Shown: piece after piece, positions 26,526-34,332 of the stretch
How positions within the stretch are numbered: the first letter of the stretch is position 1
Layout of the letters: each line of letters opens with the position of its first letter
Assembly (NCBI RefSeq): GCF_031846585.1
Contig: NZ_JAVRHK010000003.1
Coordinates: 248,001 to 312,000, forward strand
DNA from: Autumnicola musiva
GTDB taxonomy: Bacteria > Bacteroidota > Bacteroidia > Flavobacteriales > Flavobacteriaceae
Direction: 5' to 3'
DNA length: 64,000 nt
Notes under the pieces: model-generated
The model's input: the letters and a program-made list of their open reading frames with translations, nothing else
The model's database searches: none
What the model was told of the DNA's origin: nothing
Made by a program: the position numbers and the translations under genes

Positions 26526-27140
26526 TCAATTTTCATTGTTCAGTTTTTTAAGGGATTTTTCAAAATAGTTCGTAATCAACAATCCGTGTGGATTGTTGGG
26601 GAAGTTTCGGTCGACCGTAATCAGGTTTCCGGTGGAAACCAGTTCATAAGTATCGATAATCGAACCCCGATTGATTTCAAATACGGTAACCGTCTTGAAG
26701 GTGTAAACTCCATTTTTTTCCTCGACTTGGGAATCGATACTGACCACCTTTTGGACTAATGAATATTGCAGTAACCGATTATAGACACCATCGGCCTTCT
26801 TTTGGCGATAGAGATTGTCCACGGAACTGTTACCCAACCAAAGTGCCTTTTCCAAGTTCTTTTCATAATTGCTTGCATCAATGTTGTAGAAGTAATTGTG
26901 GAACAGTTCCAAATGGGCCAAGGCTTCCACCTTAAAGTTTTCCTTTTGGGTAACGAGTTTTAGGGGAATAATACTTCCATCGGTATTGATCGCAAAGGCA
27001 TTGTTCAGGACTTTTTTATTGATGTTGAATACCATCCAAACGGCAAAGAAACTGGACAAAACGGAGCAAATGACAACGGCCAAGACGATGAACCGATTAA
27101 TTCTAAGGACTGCGTAAATATTTTTATAAGGTGTTTTCAT
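26526..27140 (-). CDS. traK: Conjugative transposon protein TraK
   Basis: This 204-residue protein has one N-terminal membrane helix (FIVLAVVICSVLSSFFAVWMV) and a periplasmic domain with FHNYFYNIDASNYEKNLEKAL and FKTVTVFEINRGSIIDTYEL, matching TraK (VirB8-like) proteins that assemble the conjugation channel. It follows traJ by 11 bp and precedes traM. Length is normal for the family. Confidence 0.9.
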   Translation of the reverse strand: MKTPYKNIYAVLRINRFIVLAVVICSVLSSFFAVWMVFNINKKVLNNAFAINTDGSIIPLKLVTQKENFKVEALAHLELFHNYFYNIDASNYEKNLEKALWLGNSSVDNLYRQKKADGVYNRLLQYSLVQKVVSIDSQVEEKNGVYTFKTVTVFEINRGSIIDTYELVSTGNLITVDRNFPNNPHGLLITNYFEKSLKKLNNEN

Positions 27141-27151
27141 TTGTATGGGTT

Positions 27152-27994
27152 TTAGGCAGTAAATAATTTTAGGGTAAATGAGGTCGCGCGCCGGTAAAGT
27201 TTGAATTTTAGAAAGACGATAAATCCTACCGAACCAAGCTGTACGACCGGGGCAAAAAAGCCGCTACCAACGTCAGTTCCAAATAAGTTCGTCCAGAAAT
27301 TGGTATTTATCTCGGTATAAAGCGCATTGACGAATACATTGACCAGAAAGAACGCAGGTACCAGCATATAAACAGCAGCGTACAATTTGAAAAAGTTATA
27401 GGCGAGCGAACGGAACTTTTCAAAAACGGCAAGGCTTATGACCAATGGGAAGAATGCCTGCATTATTCCCAACAAGAAGAAACGTTCCGCAAGGAATAAT
27501 GGGTAAATGAACAAATCGAGAATCCATAATATTGTACTCACGACGAAGGCAAATATCTTAAAACCGAAAAGTGGTGTTACCAAAGCTTCATAAAGCAAAG
27601 ACATTGCGGCCTGGGCTGCTTTTATAATATTTACCTCTTCCTCAATGGGAATATCCTGCATCTGCAAGGGCAACAAAGCCGGAGCAGTTCCCCGATATTG
27701 TACTTCGATGGCCACCAGAATACCGTCAAAAAAGCCCAATACCTGTGTTGAAAATATGACCAGAAGAACGACCGCGAAATTTTTGATCAGTTCCGCTGGA
27801 CTTAATCCCCAAGTATAACTACCCTGATCTGTAACGCCCTCATTATATTTTTTGAGGATGTTGATCAGAAAGAACAGTACGGCAAGCGTTTTCATTCCCG
27901 CAATGGTATATTGTGAGAAGCTGCTGTTCTGTATGGTCTGGAAAACGGTATCAACGTATTCCAAGCCTATCCCTAAAATGATTGCCGCGGTCAT
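27152..27994 (-). CDS. traJ: Conjugative transposon protein TraJ
   Basis: This 280-residue polytopic inner-membrane protein has six to seven hydrophobic segments (for example TLAVLFFLINIL, FAVVLLVIFSTQVLGFFDGIL, IFAFVVSTILWILDLFIYPLF, LVPAFFLVNVFVNALY) and is the VirB6-like channel component of Bacteroides-type systems. Some Bacteroides TraJ are longer, so this is a compact form. It overlaps no neighbour; traI ends 2 bp upstream in the operon. Confidence 0.85.
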   Translation of the reverse strand: MTAAIILGIGLEYVDTVFQTIQNSSFSQYTIAGMKTLAVLFFLINILKKYNEGVTDQGSYTWGLSPAELIKNFAVVLLVIFSTQVLGFFDGILVAIEVQYRGTAPALLPLQMQDIPIEEEVNIIKAAQAAMSLLYEALVTPLFGFKIFAFVVSTILWILDLFIYPLFLAERFFLLGIMQAFFPLVISLAVFEKFRSLAYNFFKLYAAVYMLVPAFFLVNVFVNALYTEINTNFWTNLFGTDVGSGFFAPVVQLGSVGFIVFLKFKLYRRATSFTLKLFTA

Positions 27995-27996
27995 AA

Positions 27997-28566
27997 TTAA
28001 TATCCTGTTTCCCTATTATTGATTTTATCCTGCATCTTGCGGAAAGAAATTATATCTCGGTATCGTTTAGTTTTCAATGTGATTTCCGAAACCATTTCTT
28101 TCGATTCCAGTTCTTTTTCTTTCAAGATTTCTGCACGTTCGGCATCGCTCATTTTTAGATAATCACTTGATAAAACTTGATCAATAAAGTCAACCGTTTC
28201 CAAGGAGTTTTGAACTATGGCATCGAACGATTCCACAACTCTGCTAACTTCATCTGGTTTGATGTAAGGCGAGTTCAGGATATCCTGTAGGTCATTTTGC
28301 ATTACATTGATAAGGCGCTGATTATTCTGACCAATTTCTTGAACAGCTCTTAACTGTTGTACCACGTTTGATACTTTCTCAATGCTTTCCTTCGCATCTT
28401 TTAGGAACTTTACAGACTTTATCATTTGAGCCGTCTGTTTCCCAGATTCTATAAGTTGCTTTACCAAGCTGATAAAATTGGTATTGTCATAAGTAGGCAT
28501 TCCTTGCGCTTTCATATTGAAGCTGAACAGTAATGCCATTGCGAGAATTAAGAGTTTTGTTTTCAT
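27997..28566 (-). CDS. traI: DUF4141/TraI-type conjugation protein
   Basis: This 189-residue protein has a signal peptide (MKTKLLILAMALLFSFNMKAQ) followed by an all-helical, Gln/Glu/Lys-rich mature part (VKQLIESGKQTAQMIKSVKF, QLRAVQEIGQNNQRLI) as in VirB5-like minor pilus proteins of Bacteroidota ICEs. It lies between traG and traJ, the place of traI in known operons. Naming as TraI rests on order and size. Confidence 0.8.
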   Translation of the reverse strand: MKTKLLILAMALLFSFNMKAQGMPTYDNTNFISLVKQLIESGKQTAQMIKSVKFLKDAKESIEKVSNVVQQLRAVQEIGQNNQRLINVMQNDLQDILNSPYIKPDEVSRVVESFDAIVQNSLETVDFIDQVLSSDYLKMSDAERAEILKEKELESKEMVSEITLKTKRYRDIISFRKMQDKINNRETGY

Positions 28567-28578
28567 TGTTTATATATT

Positions 28579-30975
28579 TTAAGATGAATATTCCGTGATT
28601 GCTTTTTCCATATCCTGATGTTTTTCGAAAAGCTTCATTATTTCTTCATTTTCCTTTCCATCCGTGAGATAAGCGGCATATACTTCCTTGGGAACTTCAA
28701 GCCTAAAAATGTTACTCTCCTTACCAATCTTGATGAACATTTCAGTGTACTTTCGTTTTCCGGAAAGATTGTTCTTGATGGATTTTAATTGGTTTAAATC
28801 GTGGCTTGATAGGTTAAGCCGCTTGACAAGTTCCGCATAGCCTTTCTCGTTGTTCAGGCTGTAGATAACCTGTGTATTTTCTAGGATGCTTGCCGAAGTT
28901 GAATTATTTGGAAGTTGATTGATGGATTGCAGAATAATCCCAATCGCTCCGTTCTGTTTACGGATGGCCTGATAGTAGAATTCAACACTTTCCAGTACGT
29001 TTTCAAACTTCAACTGCTTGGCAAACTCATCGAAAAGGATGATCCCCTTTTCCGCACGGTTCTTCCAAATGGTTCGTTGGATGGCGGACTTAATGAGCTT
29101 CAACATTACGGACAGGATTTCCTTATTGTCCTTTACTTCGTCCAGCTCAAAAACGATCAAACGTTTATCCTCGATTTTATAGGTCTGGTCTTCTCTGACT
29201 TCAAAGAGGAAGCTATATAGCCCATCGCCAACATACTCCGACATCACGTGCAAGAAGCCCGTAACATTGAAGTAGTCCCGATGGATTTTAAGTTTACCCA
29301 AAAGGTCTTTTTGGTTGCGCTCGATAAAATGATAAAAACCATCCAAGGAGTGGTTTTCTAAAGTGCTATCATAATAATGGCGCAATATTTTCTTGACGGA
29401 AACAGATTGTGCCTTGGTTACTTTTAAATCGGAAGCGAACAGCTCAAATAGGAACACCGATAAATCTTCCAAGCGTTCCGGTGTTAGGTCATTGATATCG
29501 CTGATGTAAAATGGGTTGATTCCCAGGTTCTTTCCACTTTCATAGCGCAAGACGGTGTACTGTTCTGGATAGAGTTTGGCGAATTTGGTATAAGAACCAC
29601 CCAGGTCGATGATGACCAGGCGAACACCACTTTCAAAATATTGTCGAAGGATATTGTTTGCTAAAAAGGATTTGCCTTCACCGGTGGGCGCGAAAATGGC
29701 AAAATTCCGTGCCTTGATTCGCTTTTTTTGTTCGTCCCAGACATCTTTGAGAACAGGAATATTATGTTCCCGGTCGTTAAAGATGATTCCGGTAGCATCC
29801 GATTTGTAGTTGGTGTTATTGATGAACAGGCAAAGCGCGTGTTTCAGATCGGTTACGTACAGATCATTATTCGAGAAATTGGAAGAAAAACAGCAGTAGC
29901 TGTTCAGAATGTAATTCTTACGTTCCTCGCCCCGTGGATAATAGGGAATAATATCCAATTCCTTAAACTCGGTTTTTATTTTAGAAGAAATTCTATCAAG
30001 GCTCCGGGCCTCCCGGTCCCAATAGACAATATTCAAATGACCACGAATAATCCGGGCATTATCATCGGCATTGATCTGGTCAAGAATGTGCTGGATTTTT
30101 CCAAGTACCACTTTGTTTTGCGAACCAAAGTTGGAACTTTTGTTCAGTTCCTCGACTTTCTTATCGAGCAGCTTGCGCCACTTTTGTTTATCGTCCAGAT
30201 AAAGAATTTGGTTGACGATGTGGTTTTCGTTTAGCGTAAGCCCTAAACCATCAATAAACCCTTGATGAAATACAAAATCGTCAGAAGTGAATTTCTCATT
30301 GGGCTTGCTGCTCTGTACACTTTCGCCAAAGCACAGTTCGCTGTTGATGGCCAGGGCATCAAAATAATTTTCGCCTATATTGACGTTTTTCTTTTCAAGT
30401 AAAATATCCGTATCAAAACCTTCATTGAAGCCATTGAAATACCCATTGGTCAGTTGCTCAATCCCTTTCGCTTCAAGCGGAAGAAATTCCATTTTACGGC
30501 TATTGTTGATAAAGGAAACCGAATCACTTACCGAGCCGATAAAACGTTGCACGGTATCATCGAGTTCCCTAATAATACTCTTTGAAACCTTTCGGAAAGG
30601 GTTGACATATTTTGGATTGTTGAGCGCTTTATTCTTGGTCAGGATAAAGAACAGGAAGCAGCGGTGCTCCATATACTCACGCCCTTTAAAATGGTCGTGA
30701 GTCGCCTTTTCCAGAAAGGTTTTACTGGGCAGTTGTTCCGAAGAGTAGGATTTTTTCAAATAAATGTCCTGTTTATGGATTACCGTACCCACGGGTAATG
30801 ACTTCAAAGCCTGAAACCAAGCCCCGTGCATATCCTCAAAATCTTTTTCGGACAAGGAATAAATCTCGGGCAAATTGCCTTCGTAACATAAGACTACGTT
30901 GCCATTGTTGGCAAAAATGATATTGTCCTGAATATCTGCGATGGGTCGGTATGCCGAAAGGTTAATCTTATTCAT
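28579..30975 (-). CDS. traG: Conjugation ATPase TraG (VirB4-like)
   Basis: This 798-residue cytoplasmic ATPase powers the conjugation channel. The N-terminal half carries the VirB4-type region (IHKQDIYLKKSYSSEQLPS). Walker A FAPTGEGKSFLANN lies near residue 430 and Walker B IILFDEFAKQL near 646, followed by IRKQNGAIGIILQSINQLPN. Length is normal. Its start overlaps the end of traF by 8 bp, which couples their translation. It is the first large gene of the tra operon. Confidence 0.95.
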   Translation of the reverse strand: MNKINLSAYRPIADIQDNIIFANNGNVVLCYEGNLPEIYSLSEKDFEDMHGAWFQALKSLPVGTVIHKQDIYLKKSYSSEQLPSKTFLEKATHDHFKGREYMEHRCFLFFILTKNKALNNPKYVNPFRKVSKSIIRELDDTVQRFIGSVSDSVSFINNSRKMEFLPLEAKGIEQLTNGYFNGFNEGFDTDILLEKKNVNIGENYFDALAINSELCFGESVQSSKPNEKFTSDDFVFHQGFIDGLGLTLNENHIVNQILYLDDKQKWRKLLDKKVEELNKSSNFGSQNKVVLGKIQHILDQINADDNARIIRGHLNIVYWDREARSLDRISSKIKTEFKELDIIPYYPRGEERKNYILNSYCCFSSNFSNNDLYVTDLKHALCLFINNTNYKSDATGIIFNDREHNIPVLKDVWDEQKKRIKARNFAIFAPTGEGKSFLANNILRQYFESGVRLVIIDLGGSYTKFAKLYPEQYTVLRYESGKNLGINPFYISDINDLTPERLEDLSVFLFELFASDLKVTKAQSVSVKKILRHYYDSTLENHSLDGFYHFIERNQKDLLGKLKIHRDYFNVTGFLHVMSEYVGDGLYSFLFEVREDQTYKIEDKRLIVFELDEVKDNKEILSVMLKLIKSAIQRTIWKNRAEKGIILFDEFAKQLKFENVLESVEFYYQAIRKQNGAIGIILQSINQLPNNSTSASILENTQVIYSLNNEKGYAELVKRLNLSSHDLNQLKSIKNNLSGKRKYTEMFIKIGKESNIFRLEVPKEVYAAYLTDGKENEEIMKLFEKHQDMEKAITEYSS

Positions 30976-31246
30976 AATCGATGTCGGAGTTTCTTTTGTT
31001 ACTGATGATTTTAGGGAATGCTTTCGCTATCTGGAAAAGCTGTGGATTGCCGGTTATCCGGGTCAAAGCGATATACAAAGCTGAATTGAAAAGCAATACG
31101 CCAATGATAATCCCGAAGCTGAACGAGAAGATGATGACCAATAGTGAAGCGAGAATGGAAACCATCATTATTGCAAACAGGGAAATCGGCAGTCCGAAAA
31201 TGACCGCCCGTTTCCTGATGTTTTTATAGACCTCGAACTTTTTCAT
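30968..31246 (-). CDS. traF: TraF, DUF4133 (VirB3-like)
   Basis: This 92-residue inner-membrane protein has two close hydrophobic helices (about residues 16-58; SLFAIMMVSILASLLVIIFSF and FGIIIGVLLFNSALYIAL, abbreviated) and a cytosolic tail, matching DUF4133/VirB3-like proteins. It lies between traE and traG and overlaps traG by 8 bp. Length is typical. Confidence 0.88.
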   Translation of the reverse strand: MKKFEVYKNIRKRAVIFGLPISLFAIMMVSILASLLVIIFSFSFGIIIGVLLFNSALYIALTRITGNPQLFQIAKAFPKIISNKRNSDIDYE

Positions 31247-31279
31247 AGGTACAGTTGATTTAAAATCACTCTTAAGGGT

Positions 31280-31567
31280 TTAGACCACGATACCGATTAG
31301 GTAGGTAAAGATGCCGACCACAGCTCCTGCAATCAATACAAAAACGAGAACACGGGTAATCCCTTTTTTAAGGTCTGCATTTTCCCCAAAGAAATGTCCT
31401 GCGTTGAACAGGAAACCAATCAGGAAGATTACACCAAGGATTATTGGAAAAATTGTCCTGATGGTGTTGGAAACATCGTCAACTGAATCTTCGATTCCTC
31501 CAATTTGTGCAAAAAGTGATGTTGATAGCAACGAGAGAAAAGTTGCCAAGTAGATTGATTTTTTCAT
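31280..31567 (-). CDS. traE: TraE, DUF4134 (VirB2-like pilin)
   Basis: This 95-residue protein has a signal peptide (MKKSIYLATFLSLLSTSLFAQ) and two mature hydrophobic helices (IFPIILGVIFLIGFLFNAGHF and ITRVLVFVLIAGAVVGIFTYL, abbreviated) separated by a short polar loop (GENADLKKG), as in VirB2-like pilins. It is the first gene of the tra operon; the region upstream is shared with the divergent amidase gene. Confidence 0.9.
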   Translation of the reverse strand: MKKSIYLATFLSLLSTSLFAQIGGIEDSVDDVSNTIRTIFPIILGVIFLIGFLFNAGHFFGENADLKKGITRVLVFVLIAGAVVGIFTYLIGIVV

Positions 31568-31618
31568 AACGGAACAGTTTAAGTTTTCGATTCGTTTTCG
31601 TTAAGGGAAAAGTACATA

Positions 31619-31653
31619 TATTTGTATTCAAATACTTGAAAATCAAATATTTG
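31619..31653. promoter_or_regulatory. Palindromes between traE and the amidase gene
   Basis: TATTTG-TATT-CAAATA (31619-31634) and the perfect 10-bp palindrome CAAATATTTG (31644-31653) are 25 bp apart centre to centre and share the CAAATA half-site. They lie in the 189-bp divergent promoter region between traE and the amidase and would suit a common repressor or activator. The AT-rich context weakens the case. Confidence 0.45.
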
Positions 31654-31756
31654 TGAATAAAATATTATTTGATACTAATTGAATTCCGTTGCCATTATTT
31701 GACATCAAATTCTATGGATTTTGGAAGGTAGATTGTTGATAACCCAAAGATTGAAA

Positions 31757-32404
31757 ATGAAAAAAGTGCTCAAAAACGTCAGTTTTGTCTTTTTGCTCCT
31801 AAAAATGTGCATCGTTTTTGGGCAGAAACCAGCAACTCAAAAACGAATTGTTATTGATGTTGGTCACGGCGGAAAAGATTCCGGTGCGGTAGGAATTAAT
31901 TTCGTACAGGAAAAGGATGTCGTACTGAACATCGCTCTGGAAGTTTTAAGGCTTAACAAAAAGTCAAAAACACCGTTGGATATTTTTTTGACCCGGTATA
32001 ACGATACGCTTATTTCATTATCTGATAGAACCAAGTTGGCAAAGGCTCTTAAAGCTGATTTGTTTATTTCCTTGCATTGCAATCATTCAGATAATGCTAA
32101 CGCAAGAGGCATTGAAGTTTATGTGACTAATACTAAATCTCAGTTTTCAGGCCTCTCAACCTTGCTTGCTTATCTGTTGCAGGCTTGTTTTAAAAAAGAA
32201 TTGGGTTTTGAGAGTAGAGGCGTGAAGTTTGCGAATTTTCAGGTGCTTCGAGAAAGTGTTGATTACCGCCCTGCTGTTTTAGTAGAAGTTGGATTTCTTT
32301 CCAACGAAGATGAAGGGTTCTATTTTTTGCAGCCTTCTAAAGTCAAGGCCGTGGCGATGGCTATTTTAAAAGGAATCTATAACTACTCAAATAAACGATT
32401 ATGA
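31757..32404 (+). CDS. N-acetylmuramoyl-L-alanine amidase (Amidase_3), conjugation-associated
   Basis: This 215-residue exported enzyme cuts the amide link between peptide and glycan in peptidoglycan, probably to let the conjugation channel pass the cell wall. I chose ATG 31757, which gives the signal peptide MKKVLKNVSFVFLLLKMCIVF; the longer reading begins at TTG. The zinc site is visible as IDVGHGGKDSGAV (His-Glu-type start), ISLHCNHSDN and the catalytic Glu in LVEVGFLSNEDE. It is divergent from the tra operon, as in other Bacteroidota ICEs. Its stop overlaps a 34-codon frame in ATGA. Confidence 0.9.
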   Translation: MKKVLKNVSFVFLLLKMCIVFGQKPATQKRIVIDVGHGGKDSGAVGINFVQEKDVVLNIALEVLRLNKKSKTPLDIFLTRYNDTLISLSDRTKLAKALKADLFISLHCNHSDNANARGIEVYVTNTKSQFSGLSTLLAYLLQACFKKELGFESRGVKFANFQVLRESVDYRPAVLVEVGFLSNEDEGFYFLQPSKVKAVAMAILKGIYNYSNKRL

Positions 32405-32505
32405 AAGACATATTCATCGAAACAATTAAAAGCATCCGAGAAGTATTGAAAGTTTTTTTGTCAGAAGTTCTAAGGCAGATTTATGACCTGAAAAATAAGA
32501 AATGA
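32401..32505 (+). CDS. 34-residue small protein, translationally coupled to the amidase
   Basis: A frame from ATG 32401 (overlapping the amidase stop as ATGA) to TGA 32503-32505 encodes a 34-residue amphipathic, Lys/Ile-rich peptide (MKDIFIETIKSIREVLKVF start). It has no recognised domain. The ATGA overlap makes translation plausible, but no further proof is visible. Confidence 0.4.
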   Translation: MKDIFIETIKSIREVLKVFLSEVLRQIYDLKNKK

Positions 32506-32547
32506 GTATTTTTATACAACAAGTTCATCACCAGATAAAAAAGCATA

Positions 32548-33204
32548 ATGGAAACTCAAATGTACGGAACAAAGGAAGAACAGGAAAACGCTATTCGTTA
32601 CTACGATAAGCTTTCCGTCATTTACGATTACATCTCAAATTGGTATTATAAAAAAGCCAGGAACTATGCCATCAAAGAGCTTCAACTCAAAAATGGACAG
32701 ACCGTATTAAACGTGCCCTGCGGAACAGGGGTCAACTTTAAATATTTCAACGAATATTTGAACAATACAGGACTTATCATTGGCATTGACCTGTCGAGTG
32801 GAATGCTTGATAAGGCCAAACAAAAAATAGAAAAAAACGGTTGGACAAATGTCAAAATAGAATTAAACAACGCCACAAAAATTGATCAGAATTGGCTTGA
32901 TTATCGGGATGAACAAATTATCATCGACTCCGTTTTTTGCGACCTTGGTTTGTCTGGGCTGCCCGAATGGCGAAACATAATCGACAATATGATTTCAATT
33001 TTAAAACCAAACGGTAGAATTGTTATTCTCGACTGGTATCTTGAAAAACCAAGTTTAAAGGGCGATTTTGTAAAATGGATTGGGAAAGGCGAAGTGGACA
33101 GACCAATATACCAATATTTAGAGACGAAGGTTTCCAATTTTAAAGTGGATGATAGTTTTAATTATGGAGGTGTATTTGTCGCTTCCGGTAGTAAGCCCGA
33201 ATAA
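32548..33204 (+). CDS. Class I SAM-dependent methyltransferase
   Basis: This 218-residue cytosolic enzyme has the SAM-binding motif I VLNVPCGTGVNFKYF (about residues 52-66), motif II acidic residue in IIGIDLSSGMLDKA, and a post-I region with WTNVKIELNNATKI. It resembles UbiE/COQ5-like methyltransferases acting on small molecules; no metal-binding Cys motif is seen, so an arsenite methyltransferase is unlikely. It lies between the amidase and the ArsR/mercury operon; whether it belongs to the cargo or ICE core is not clear. Confidence 0.82.
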   Translation: METQMYGTKEEQENAIRYYDKLSVIYDYISNWYYKKARNYAIKELQLKNGQTVLNVPCGTGVNFKYFNEYLNNTGLIIGIDLSSGMLDKAKQKIEKNGWTNVKIELNNATKIDQNWLDYRDEQIIIDSVFCDLGLSGLPEWRNIIDNMISILKPNGRIVILDWYLEKPSLKGDFVKWIGKGEVDRPIYQYLETKVSNFKVDDSFNYGGVFVASGSKPE

Positions 33205-33322
33205 ACCTTATACACTGTTTATGAAAAAGCATTCAATTTAAATTTACTTTTTGTATCACCAGCCTACTCAAAAGCTATCAAATTAAAAAATCTAAGTTTT
33301 TTTGCACTTCATTAATTTAGTA

Positions 33323-33353
33323 TTTGCTTAAATAAGAAATAAATGTAACTTTG
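33323..33353 (+). promoter_or_regulatory. Promoter of the mercury-type operon, apparently leaderless
   Basis: TTTG at 33323-33326 and TAACTTTG at 33346-33353, with 19 bp between, match the Bacteroidota consensus almost perfectly. The -7 box ends 4 bp before the ATG at 33358, so transcription would start at about the A of the ATG and the mRNA would have no leader. Confidence 0.75.
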
Positions 33354-33357
33354 TGCT

Positions 33358-33732
33358 ATGGAAAATAATTCTTGCATAAGACAACAAGCCGATATTGAAC
33401 AAATAAATCGTTGCAAAAACACAGTTTCAGAATTAAATGAATCGTTCGACTATTTAGCGAATGGACTTTCTTTAGTTGGAAACAGCGTAAGACTTAAAAT
33501 ACTTTACTTACTCTTTGAGGAAAAAAAACTTTGTGTTTGTGATTTAAGCGATATTCTTGGAATGAACATTTCTGCTATTTCCCAACACTTAAGGAAAATG
33601 AAAGACCGAAATCTATTAGAAACCGATAGAGAAGCTCAAACGATTTTTTACTCACTCACGGCTGAATACGAAAAATTACTAAATCCATTCTTTGAGATAC
33701 TTGATAAAAACAAAATTTTAGAGGCGATATGA
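33358..33732 (+). CDS. ArsR-family metal-sensing repressor of the mer-type operon
   Basis: This 124-residue winged-helix regulator has SLVGNSVRLKILYLLFEEKKL then CVCDLSDILGMNISAISQHLRKMK (abbreviated), with the CxC metal site in the recognition-helix area as in ArsR/CadC. It also has Cys5 and Cys18 near the N-terminus, which could add ligands. It probably represses the operon until Hg(II) or another soft metal binds. The next gene starts inside its stop (ATGA, 33729-33732). The promoter sits directly on the start codon. Confidence 0.9.
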   Translation: MENNSCIRQQADIEQINRCKNTVSELNESFDYLANGLSLVGNSVRLKILYLLFEEKKLCVCDLSDILGMNISAISQHLRKMKDRNLLETDREAQTIFYSLTAEYEKLLNPFFEILDKNKILEAI

Positions 33733-34331
33733 AAAGTGAAAACAAATTAATTGGTGCAGGTTTGTTAACTGCAATTACAGCTTCATTATGTTGTATTACA
33801 CCCGTTTTGGCTCTAATCGCAGGAACAAGTGGAATTGCTTCAACATTTTCTTGGATAGAACCTTTTAGACCTTATTTAATTGGACTGACAATTTTAGTTC
33901 TTGGTTTTGCTTGGTATCAAAAACTAAAACCTCGAAAAGAAATGGACTGTGAATGTGAGACGGACGAAAAACCAAAATTTATACAGTCAAGAACCTTTTT
34001 GGGAATTGTAACTGTATTTGCAATTATAATGATGGCTTTTCCATACTATTCAGGAATTTTTTACTCAAACACAGAAAAGCAAATAATCGTAGTTGATAAA
34101 TCGGACATTAAAACAACGGAATTTACAATCAGCGGAATGACCTGTGCGAGTTGTGAAGAACACGTCAACCACGAAGTGAATAAACTAATCGGAATAGTAA
34201 GCTCAAAAACGTCCTACGAAAATGGAAACGCAATCATTGAATTTGACAGAACCAAATCTAATGAGGCGGAAATTGAGAAAGCAATTAACTCAACAGGCTA
34301 TAAAGTAACTGACAAAAAAGAAATCAATTAG
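33729..34331 (+). CDS. merTP: Mercuric transport protein MerTP
   Basis: This 200-residue fusion has a MerT-like membrane part with the CC pair in TASLCCITPVLALIAG (about residues 15-30), two further helices (FRPYLIGLTILVLGFAW; GIVTVFAIIMMAFPYYSG), and a C-terminal heavy-metal-associated domain with GMTCASCEEHVNHEV near residue 137. It takes Hg(II) into the cell for detoxification. It overlaps the regulator gene and is followed after 1 bp by the reductase-like gene. The MerT-MerP fusion is a known form in Bacteroidota. Confidence 0.92.
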   Translation: MKSENKLIGAGLLTAITASLCCITPVLALIAGTSGIASTFSWIEPFRPYLIGLTILVLGFAWYQKLKPRKEMDCECETDEKPKFIQSRTFLGIVTVFAIIMMAFPYYSGIFYSNTEKQIIVVDKSDIKTTEFTISGMTCASCEEHVNHEVNKLIGIVSSKTSYENGNAIIEFDRTKSNEAEIEKAINSTGYKVTDKKEIN

Positions 34332-34332
34332 T

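Noticed and set aside
26037..26759. 240-residue open frame on the plus strand within traM/traK
   Set aside because: It is antisense to two well-supported tra genes and has no recognisable domain.
31721..31756. Earlier TTG start for the amidase
   Set aside because: It would bury the signal peptide; ATG 31757 gives a normal exported start.
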